Shown here: piece after piece, positions 21,861 to 32,400 of the stretch
Layout: the number at the start of each line of letters is the position of its first letter
Position numbering within the stretch: position 1 is the first letter of the stretch
Made by a program: the position numbers and the translations under genes
The notes under the pieces: model-generated
What the model was told of the DNA's origin: nothing
The model's database searches: none
Seen by the model: the letters and a program-made list of their open reading frames with translations, nothing else
Assembly (NCBI GenBank): GCA_034359265.1
Contig: CP136891.1
Coordinates: 81,858,001-81,922,000, forward strand
Direction of reading: 5' to 3'
Origin: Canna indica
Taxonomy: Eukaryota; Streptophyta; Magnoliopsida; Zingiberales; Cannaceae
Length of the DNA stretch: 64,000 nt

Positions 21861-22365
21861 TCATGGCCCTGCAACAGCTGAACCTGTTTGGTAGAGGAAA
21901 GGGCGATGGCGTCTTCCTCGCTAGCAATCCTCCATTAATGTCGCAGCCGCCGAAGTCCATGGTCGATCGGTATAGTTTCGGCGCGGAATCGTCGGCGACT
22001 CTGGAGTTGGCTGCCAGCCACAGCAAGGAGTCGATGAAGATGGAGGGCGATGGCCGAGTAGACTCAGCCTCAGAAGGCAGCGAAGATGACGATCAGGAAT
22101 AGGGAGGAACGAGGAGGCCGAGTAAGCATTCGAAGAACCTGCACGCGGAGCGCCGAAGAAGGAAGAAGCTCAACGATCGGCTGTATGCTCTGCGAGCATT
22201 GGTTCCGAAGATTACCAAGGTTATGCACTTCAATTTCTTCGATTCTTGATTTCTAATTCTAGTGCATGTTTGTGATGGTCAATCTAATCGCGCAGATGGA
22301 TAAGGCTTCGATACTTGGAGATGCCATCGAGTACCTGATGGAGTTGTAGAGGCAAGTGAAAGATC
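21861..22365 (+). pseudogene. bHLH transcription factor fragment (AMS/ICE1-like)
   Basis: The reading frame from 21861 includes a serine/acid-rich stretch (DSASEGSEDDDQE), a stop TAG at 22100, and then the complete basic-helix-loop-helix start [20 protein letters not shown]...VPKITK to 22219. A normal GT...AG intron (22220-22295) follows. The frame then resumes with MDKASILGDAIEYLMEL before a TAG and the transposon arm. H-x3-E-x3-R spacing (H-AER-RR) is intact, so the parent was an E-box-binding bHLH of the ABORTED MICROSPORES/ICE1 group, in which KMDKASILGDAI is typical. Stop codons, missing N- and C-terminal exons and the transposon flanks show it is a copied fragment rather than a working gene. 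Confidence 0.8.
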
Positions 22366-22732
22366 TCCCGATTTTATATTGATTTCAGATTTTAAAGATT
22401 ATTTTATATTATTTTTTAAAAATTTATTATTTTAAAGTAAATATATCAAATTTTATTAAGAATGATATTTTGATAATTTATCTTTGTATTCCTTATCTAT
22501 TCTTTATGCTAACCAAATAAAGTAATTTTATTCTTGGCCTATTTATAATGTCAATCCAACAAGTTAATATTATTCTTTGTCTATTTTATTTTTTATCTAT
22601 TATTATTTCTTATTTATTCATATTAAGAATATGAATTTATTCTATTCAACCGAACGCACTCTAAATAGTTAGCTATCCAGCACCCGAACTCGATATTATT
22701 TTCTATTCAGATTTGCCCTTGGCTGATAAGCC

Positions 22733-22740
22733 TATATAAT
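22733..22740 (+). promoter_or_regulatory. Possible TATA box of the ARP gene
   Basis: TATATAAT lies between the transposon border (22664) and the first likely exon of the ARP gene. That exon ends at a consensus donor (TCTAAG|GTTAGT, 22888/22889). The position is suitable for a core promoter, but no transcript evidence is available. Confidence 0.35.
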
Positions 22741-23456
22741 TTATTTATTTTTGTAAAAATAAATATCAAGGAAACTTGTTTCGTCCTCTCTGCAATCTCG
22801 AGTTCTCGACCAGGTTTCAAGTTTCAACTTCGAGGAATAACAAGCAAGGGCGCGGGCGGTGCGCATTATCCTCCTCTCTCGTCTAAGGTTAGTACACTTT
22901 GGCCGGACGCTGCTCCCACTCTACCCATCTCGTTTGCGTTCGCTGCGAGAATGACTTCCACAGCGTAGGCGATGCTGCCGATCCGCGCCGCCGCGATTTC
23001 GCTAACGTACGATTCGAGAACCTGCTCCCGACCTTCCCACATCGTCTCGCTTTGCACTTCTCTCCTTGTCACGGGTTTAGTCAGGGTTAGGATTTCGAGG
23101 ATTGTAGAGGACTTCCTCTTCGTCCCTTTCCTTGGGTCATTTGATTATTTTGCTTCGTAATTTTGTTTCAATTGTTTTCAGTCTATTGTTTCTGCGTACA
23201 TGAGATGGTAGAGCTAAAAACGGAGTCAATTACTTTTTGCCGAGTTCCCTTTTTTCCCCTGATCAGTTCCTTTGTATTTTAATGCCATTTTTTGGGTGAA
23301 ATCCGGCAAATAATGAAAGCCACAGGAAAAAAAGGGCCATGTTCATGGATCAGTAAATTGTTGAAATTTATTCTAACGACAAGAATTTGTTTTTGTAGAT
23401 TATTTTGTGGCGCCAGAGTATTTATACCTAGGATATGGGGCTCAGGATCACCAACC
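22741..23456 (+). other. 5' exon(s) and first intron of the ARP gene
   Basis: A probable leader exon ends at 22888 before AAG|GTTAGT. The next exon starts at 23399 after TTTTGTAG. The frame is open from the acceptor to the ATG at 23457 and even back through the leader exon to a TAA near 22846. No upstream in-frame ATG exists in that route. An alternative first exon starting at ATG 22972 encodes a targeting-like peptide (MLPIRAAAISLTYDSRTC). It would need a weak donor near 23136 to stay in frame. The true N-terminus is therefore unsettled. Confidence 0.4.
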
Positions 23457-26400
23457 ATGATGAAGTTGAAAGGGTCGAGTTCTGATTTGCCTCGTGTAAA
23501 TTTGTCGTCGTCTTTGTCCGCAATGTCTGCCCATGAGAACGGTAAAAAGCAAAAGATATCTGGCAGTTGCATGACACGATCTAAAAGCAGCGGAAAGGTT
23601 ACCTGTGCTCATATGGAAATCATATGCTCTGTTTACTCGCCATTTTGAATTTTTTCTTCGCCTCATTGTTCGAAGACACTGGTTTTTATGTTTGTAGGAG
23701 GATGCTAAAGAGAGTAATGCAGGGCTTGAGATTCTATGGAATAATTCTAGTAGACTTGGCATTATGACAATAAATGAACTGAGGACACTAGCTAAGTAAG
23801 AATTTACAGATTTCATTTAAAAAGCATAATTGTGAACCGATTTAAACTATTTCTGCTTGTTTTTTATGTTATTCAACTAAAGGAGTGTCGGTATCCCACC
23901 AAAAGGCAGTAAGAAGGATCTAGTGGCAGCTCTACATTCTTTGTCAACTAAAGGAGAAGAAAATGGTACGAATTTGCATTTTGCATCTGGTGAATATTCT
24001 TCTTTGCCTAATTAATATTTAACCAAAAGGTACTTCCTCTGAAAAGTGAGATTTGCAGCCAGCGCAACACCAGATCATGTTTCAACTGAAAAGGATCTCC
24101 TATCTAATGACCCAGTTCTTCCTTCGAATTCAGCATCCAAAAGAAAAGCCAAAGCTCTATTGAGTGATAATAATGCTCAAATCTTGATTACTGTTTCTGA
24201 AGTTTCTAAGGGCAAACAAAAGAGAAGTAAGAGAAAACAGCATTTAACTGGTAAGACCATTAAATGATTGAGTTATGAAGAAACTGTTTCCTGTTCAAAC
24301 TTCACAAGTTCTCTCCAAGTACCCAGGTTGTCAATTTTTTTAATCAAAATGCCATATGTTTTGGTTGTATGTACAGAAGATACCTTGAGAGAAGAATCTT
24401 CCATAATACGTAGTGATGGTGTAATCATGGAACAAATGGGAACCGAAATGCATGGCAGTGAACCTTGGGCAAAACTTGCTCATAAAAAGCCACAAGCTGG
24501 GTGGATTCCCTATAATCCTAAAACTATGAGGCCTCTGCATCCTACTAATGACATTAAATTTGTAAAGATTCTGTCTTGGAATGTTAATGGCTTGAGAGCA
24601 TTACTCAAGTTAGATGGTTTCCCTGTAGTACAATTGGCAGAAAAAGAAGATTTTGATGTTCTGTGCTTGCAAGAGACTAAAATGAAGGCAAGGACTTTTA
24701 TTTGTTTTTCTGTTTGAACAGCGTAGTAAATCTCATTTCCATGGTGAATGTTGTATATTTGTGCTGGGTATGAACATGACAGTTTTAAAATATGTTGCTC
24801 TTGTTTGTCTGTTTATTTGCTAGTCATCAATCCCTATAAGCCTTGCTTTGTTTGAATAAAGCTTGCACATCCATGTCTAAATTTATTTATGGTTGGAACT
24901 TGTGAACAGGAGAATGATGTGGAGAAAATCAAGGACTCACTAATTGAAGGCTATAATAACAGCTATTGGACGTGTAGTGTTTCAAAGCTTGGCTACTCTG
25001 GTACTGCAATTATTTCACGGGTAAGTACACTGTAACAAAATGACAATTCCATGGGTATAATCTACTACTATTGTATTCAAGTGTTGCAGGTGTATTCATG
25101 TTCTGCAACTGGTACATTGTTCATACCAAAGTTCTACCTGATTTTTTGCTTTTTATTTCTTCCACATTCAAAAACATTAATACCATGCATGAGTTTTTTT
25201 GTTGTGCTCTGAGGGAAATCACAATGTCTGTATGGATGCAACTTTACATTAAAAAAATTCCAAGAAGTTATGTTGGTTGCTTTGTGAGCTAGACAACTGC
25301 ATTCTATAGTGTACACTGGGGAAGCTTATTTCTTTGTTTGAAACAATGATGAAGAGCATATTTTAAGAATATATATTGAGGTTACTTTTATGAGCTCAGT
25401 GGAACATTTGGCTTAATGGTTACCATAATGCCACTTGCCCAAGCTTGTTTTTTTCTTGTGTTGCTTTATGCGGGAGCTTAAATTCTGAAAACAAAACCTT
25501 TGCTCTTTACCTACCATGTTAATTGTTAATATCATTCAGCTCTTATTTTTTTTGGAGATATCTATCGCATGTGTTGTTTCCGTTCATGGACCTCAACACC
25601 AAGTGTTTCATTATTGTGCATTACAATCGAGCAAAGATTAATTAGTCTTCCTACTTTCAGTCGTTGATAACTTATGAAGCAAAATGTCTGAATTACTATA
25701 GCTTTAGAGTAGGATAGAATGGGATGTTCAAACTTCAAAGGGTTAGCTCAATTCATTTGCAATAACAAATAAGTGCTGAAAGTGATATTTTTAAAGAGAC
25801 TAACCAAATGATCCTTTTTTTTTCCTGAGTTTTCACATGACCAACAACTCATCTATTATTTTCCTTGAGCCTAAGATTACCTCATGTGGAGGCCCCTGCA
25901 TCTTTACAAGCATGGTGTAGTAAATCAGAATACTTTGGATTACTTTAAAGGCTGATGTGAGGTAGCCTCGAAGTAAAGAAGAAAAAAAGATGAGCCAGTG
26001 CACGAAGCAATCTCACTTAGCGGTGGCAATGGGCCATGCCCGGGCAAGGCCATTGCCCATCGGGCCGTGCTAGGCACGACCCGAGTAAAATTCGAGCCGT
26101 GCCAAGGATGGTCCGAATTGCCATGGCCCGGGCATGGGCGAGTTGTGCCAGGCACGACCCGAGTAAAATCCGAGCCATGCCATGCAGCCCGGATTGCTGA
26201 AGGGGCGGCCCAACCCCACATGAGGTCTACCCCTTTGGGCTCGGGTCGGGCTAGCCCAGACATGGTGCAGCAGGCCTATGCGTGCCGTGTCGGGCTCGGA
26301 CGCGCTCGCCCCTTCGGACTCAGGCCAGCCCGCTGCAAAGCGCATGCCTACTTGTGCTGTCCCAGGCACGCATTCCCGAGCACGACACGTAGGCGGGCTG

Positions 26401-29400
26401 TGCCCCGTGTGCCGAGCAAGCACGGCGCGCGAGCCCAAGGGACGAGCCCAGCGATGTATGCAACCTTGCTCCTGTTTGTTTTTTTTTTTCATTTTTTTTG
26501 CGGAGAGGCTATTTTCGTGGCTCGAACTCACAAGTGGGGTAACTTTACCGTGACACCAAAGTGAGGTGATTCGAAGTATGGTTTAAAATCTCGTACTGTA
26601 CGACCTAGCATTGGAATGTACCTATTATTTTTTTCCAACTTTCTTAGACCAGTATTTGATAGTACATGAAATTACTCCCCATATTGACTATATGTTGCTC
26701 AATACAGTGTTTGTAGCAAATGTACTGGATTGATACAGCCTAGTTAAATACAAGTGCACACCCAACGACTATTTTTTAGTCATTGAGGTATTGTTTTGTC
26801 TGTTGAGCTGATTTTGAAGGTCTTTTAACAATGTAAAGTCTGCAAATCCCTTATCACTCCATCTTCATCCTACCTCTTACTTTCCAAAAACTTTGAAACT
26901 CTCTCTAAAATCTAGTCTCTCCCAATCTCTTATTTTTTTTCCTGAAATTATGCAAATGGTGCCGAAGAGTAACAACAACCTAGTATGGCATCATTGCCAC
27001 CTTTTGAAGAAGAGAAACACATGACAATGTGTTATGGACCCTATTGCCACATCATCAAAAGGATGTGAAGAGGCTGCAAAATGGAAGTTCAAATACCAAA
27101 GGAGGCAACAAAAGCAGCTTGGAAACAAATCGAAAGAATAAAATGTCATTCAATGACATTATCTCCATTTTTAATTATGCTTATTCTGTTTTTAATAGGT
27201 TTGATTTGCATTTAATTTTGCTTTTAATTGTGCTTTAAATGGGTTTCCTTTGTGAGAAAAACTATGCCATAATGTACTCTATAAATAGGGGGTGAATGAG
27301 AAAGAGAAAGGCATATCTGGGTTTTTTTCAAATACATCTCTCCACATCCCTCTATATCTCTCTCCATCCTCTCTCTCTCTCTCTATATATATATCTCTCT
27401 ACCAGTCAACTATCATCTTCTTCTTCCTCTCCCTCTCCCTCTTCAAAACTTCAAGCAAAGATAGGTGATAACAAAAATCCCCATCAGCCCCAAACTCGTG
27501 CTTATACTAAGGCACGTAACAAGCTAGTATCAGAGCCAACGATGGGGGACAACTCTCAAAATCAAGTGATGGAAATGTTGAGGAGTCTAATTGAATCGCA
27601 TGCCCAGGAGAAAGCCGAACGTGAACCTGAACGTGAACCGATGATGACTCAACTCGCGGTGTTAACAAAAGAAGTAGAGGCGCTCCGTTCCTTACCAAGT
27701 GCGGATGGAGGCAACACCTCCGCTTGCCCCACCCACGAACAACCACCACCCATGACGAATGGCAGTGGCATCTTGGGCCATCGACCTCGTCGAATTGATC
27801 CCTTCATGGTGAATCAGCACTATGAAGATCCCGGGATTAGGGGTACCTTCCACTCTCACAATCCTCCTTTCGAATTTCCTTGCTACAACGGTTCCAACGA
27901 CCCACTTCCATGGCTGTCCCGCTGCGAACATTACTTCCGCCTTAATCGAGTGCATGAAGAATTGATGGTCGACATTGCCGCCTACCACATGACAGATGAC
28001 GCACAACTATGGGTCCTGAAATTGATGATAGACTATCCCCGTCTATCCTGGAATGACTTCCAAGAGCATTGCAACCAACGCTTTGGGCCGCCTGATCGAG
28101 GAAACAAACTCGGTGAGCTCGCGAGTCTTCACCAAACTCGATCTGCAGCCGACTACCAACGGTCATTTCAAAGGCTGCTTTCTCGCGCCGGCACACTCTC
28201 ACCCGCACAAGAGGTAGAGCTTTTCCTTCGAGGTCTCCAGCGCAACCTTAAAGTGATGGTCTCTGCTCTCAACCCACTAGATTTAGATTGGACAAAGGCC
28301 ATGAAGCTAGCTCGCCTTTATGAACAAGCAGCTTGGAACCAACCTTCTGACAGATATGGGGTACGCCAACTCTTTCCATCAACTCCTGCCCATCGTTTCC
28401 TTCCATCAACGCAACATCACCACTCCAACGCCAACACCAATAGGCCTCTGCCTACATTGGGTAGAACCCAGGCGAACCAAACTGGTGCACTCTCTTCTTT
28501 TCGCTCGAACAAGACTCATGCTGTTCGTCGCCTCACCAACAAAGAAACAACAGTTCGACGAGCAGCGGGTCTATGTTTTCATTGCGATGAGGCCTGGACT
28601 CCACACCATGCTTGCCAACAACTTTTTGTCTTGGAGGTGACATCGTATGAGGCTGAAATAGAGCTGCAGTACTCTGGCCCTCAACCAGCTCCTTCTCAAC
28701 ACAAAGATCTTCTTTTTTGGGATGAATTCGACAACCTCCAGCCAGAGCCGGATTCTGACAAGCAGCCCTCTATTTCCCTCATGGCCATCAATGGGACTCC
28801 AAACCCCCGCACGATGCAGGTGCTCGGCTCCATCGACAGATTTCCCATTTGTGTGCTCTTAGACACCGGAAACACCCATAATTTCTTGAGCTTGGCAGTC
28901 GCTGAACGCCTCCACATTCCAATCAAGCCCTGCCGTGACTTCTCTGTCACTGTTGCCAACGGCGCACATCTGCACAGCCAAGGCCATTGCACCCCGGCCA
29001 ATTTACAGTTGGGAAAAGAAAGCATTGCTGCCACATTTTTCCTTCTCCCTCTTAGCGGGTACGATGCCATCCTTGGCGTCTAATGGATGCAGACTTTGGG
29101 TCCGGTGATCTGGGACTTCGACAAAATGACCATCTCTTTCTCAAAACATCAACAAACAGTCAACTTGCAAGGCCTAATCTACCAAACCAAAGCAGGGCAG
29201 CATGCAGCCGCATCCCTCGTGGCAAACTCCGTCGAAGCACAATTGGTAATTCACCGCTTTCATGATATTTTTCAGGACCCACAAGGCCTACCTCCTGTTC
29301 GTTCACAAGATCTTCACACCCGGTTGCTTCCCGACACTCCCCCGGTCTCTGTTCGCCCATATCGTTATCCTTTTCGCCAAAAGGATGAGCTGGAACTACA

Positions 29401-32400
29401 ATGCGAACAAATGCCGAAATTGGGAATGATCCATCCTAGTACATCCCCTTTTTCAGCCCCGGTCCTTCTAGTAAAAAAGAAGGACAACACATGGCGATTT
29501 TGTGTTGATTACAGAGCGCTCAACGCTGTCACTATCAAAGATAAGTTTCCCATTCCTGTCATTGATGAATTACTTGACGAACTACATGGGGCATGCATTT
29601 TCTCCAAACTTGATCTTCGTTCTGGGTACACCAAATTCGGATGCATGATGCGGACATCGAGAAGACAGCCTTTCGAACTCACCATGGCCACTTTGAGTTC
29701 CTCGTTATGCCATTTGGATTGGCAAAGGGGTGAAGCCAGAAAATTATTTTAGGAGTGGCAAAATATAAAATTGCATCTTATAAGGGCAACTACATAGTAA
29801 AAAGATATTTTTAGGAGGGGCAAATATAGTTAAATATGAATGTATATTATATATATGGTAGCATATATATAATGGAGGGACCAATGTGAGGGGGGCAATT
29901 GCCCCTCCTGCCAAAGCATTGGCTCCATCCCTGGATTGGCAAATGCACCATCAACATTTCAGGCGCTCATGAACAATGTCTTTGGACCCATGCTCCGCAA
30001 GTATGTTCTTGTTTTCTTTGATGATATTCTTGTTTACAGCCGCTCTCTTGTCGATCACCTTCGCCACCTTGAGGAGGTCTTTGTCACCCTCCGCAAACAT
30101 CACCTATTCTTGAAGGAGTCAAAATGCTCGTTTGCCCAAGCTTCAGTGGCATACCTTGGACACATCATTTCCAACCATGGCGTGAGCACAGATCCTCAAA
30201 AAATTTCAGCCATATCCTCTTGGCCGCAACCGTCATCCCCGACTGAACTACGTGGATTCCTAGGCCTCACTGGGTACTATCGCAAGTTCATTCGTGACTA
30301 CGGCTCTCTAGCTGCCCCTCTCACCAAGTGATTGCGGAAAAACAATTTCGATTGGACTGAGGCAGCCACATCCTCCTGCAATGATCTCAAGGCAGCTCTT
30401 ACCTCAACCCTGATTCTAGCTCTACCCGACTTTTCGCAACCTTTCATCATTGAATGTGATGCAGCAAGCTCAGGCATGGGGGCTGTTCTACATCAATTTG
30501 GTCATCCATAGCATATTTTAGCCGTCCATTTCCATCTCACATGCAGAAACTTGCGGCTTACGAAAAAGAATTGGTTGGACTTGCAAAGGCCATCAAGCAT
30601 TGGACTCCATATTTGTGGGGTCGCCCTTTCATCATCCGCACTGACCATTATAGCCTCAAATATTTGTTGGAGCAACGCTTAGTCACTACCCCTCAACACC
30701 ATTGGGTCTCAAAGCTCCTTGGTTATGATTTCACCATCGAGTACAAGGCGGGTAAGTTGAATATCGCCGCTGATGCTCTATCTCGCCGGCCGCATTCAGA
30801 AGGTTCAATTTCTGCACTATCAATGCCTCAACCCTCCATTCTTTTGTGAATCAAAGAAGAACAACGTGCCTCGCCAGACAACCAACGACTCATGGCGGAC
30901 ATCCTTCTCATGCCACAACCATCACTATGGCATGTTCAAGAGGGCCTCATACACTACAAAAATAGAATTTTCCTTTCTGCCACCTCCTCTCTTCGGCATG
31001 ACATCATTCGTGTTTTTCATGATTCAATGCATGAAGGATATCAACGCTCGCTTCAGCGCTTGAAGGCTGAATTCTATCGGTCCCATTTACGGAAGGACGT
31101 TCGTGAATATGTTCGTTCGTGTGCCATTTGCCAGCGCAACAAAATAGAAACACTCCAGCCCGCAGGCTTACTCCAGCCCCTTCCTATTCCGCAACAGATA
31201 TGGGCTGATATTTCCATGGACTTCATTGAAGGGCTGCCCATGTCCGGGGGCAAAACTGTCATCTTCGTTGTGGTTGATCGACTTTCAAAATATGGGCATT
31301 TCCTTGCACTCAGCCACCCCTACACTGCCACCACCGTCGCTCGTGTCTTCTTTGAACATATCTTCCGTCTCTATGGCCTTCCGGAGACCATTGTTTCTGA
31401 TCGTGACGTTGCTTTCACAAGCAAGTTTTGGCGTGAACTATTCACCTTGTCAGGTGCCTCCACTTCACCTCTGCTTATCATCCCCAAGCAAACGGCCAAA
31501 CTGAGGTCATCAATCGTGGCATCGAGATGTACTTGCGTTGCTTTACTAGTGATCGACCCAAACACTGGCTCAAATGGCTTCCATGGGTGGAGTTCTGCTA
31601 CAACTCTGCTTTTCACTCCGCCCTTCGCACCACTCCTTTCGAAGTGGTCTATGGTCGATCTCCGCCACGCCTACTTCCATACACTGCTGGTATCGCCCAC
31701 CTGGAATCAGTCGACCACCATCTTCGCGAGCGAGATAGTCACTTGCATCTTATTCGCAGTCGTCTTCTCCAGGCACAAAACCGTATGAAACAAATCTATG
31801 ATCGCCACCATCGGGAAGTTCATTTCAATATCAATGTCCTTGTTCTTCTCAAACTACAACCATACCGGCAACGCTCATTGGCAAAACGAGCCTCACACAA
31901 GCTATCTCCAAGATATTATGGCCCATTTCGCGTCATTCGCAAAATAGGATCAGTCGCCTATGCACTTGATCGCCCCCCGGAAGCGAAACTACATAATGTC
32001 TTTCATGTGTCCTTGCTCAAACGATTCCATGGTTCTGATCCTTCGGTTGAGCCCCTGCTTCCTCCAGTCCAACAACACAATCTCACACCACAGCCACTTG
32101 CCATTTTGGGCAGCCGCATCAATAATGGTGCAGAAGAATACTTGGTGCAATGGATCGGCCTTGCCCCCTCTGACGCATCTTGGGAGGATGCACTTTAGCT
32201 GCTCTAACTTTACCCGGACCTTCTGCTTGGGGACAAGCAGACATTTCGAGAGGGGAGAGATGTTATGGACCCTACTGCCACATCATCAAAAGAATGTGAA
32301 GAGGCTGCAAAATAGAAGTTCAAATACCAAAGGAGGCAACAAAAGCAGCTTGAAAACAAATCGAAAGAATAAAATGTTATTCAATGACATTATCTCCATT

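Larger units (their letters stand above)
21434..22661. mobile_element. Harbinger-like element carrying a captured bHLH gene fragment
   Basis: The left end is GATAGTGTTTGGTTGAA. The right end in reverse complement is GAGTGCGTTCGGTTGAATAGAA. TAA flanks both ends (21431-21433 and 22662-22664). The outer parts (21434-21660, 22370-22661) are AT-rich MITE-type sequence, while 21700-22365 is GC-rich and gene-like. The interior holds short ACCTCTCT/GAGAGGT repeats (21715-21860) and then a piece of a bHLH transcription factor gene with its intron. No transposase is encoded. Size and layout fit a 'Pack' type non-autonomous element that copied genomic DNA. Confidence 0.75.

Noticed and set aside
25940..26564. 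Long frames on both strands (up to 188 codons) in the ARP intron
   Set aside because: They arise from a GC-rich dispersed repeat; the same DNA is open in several frames, and the composition is repetitive.
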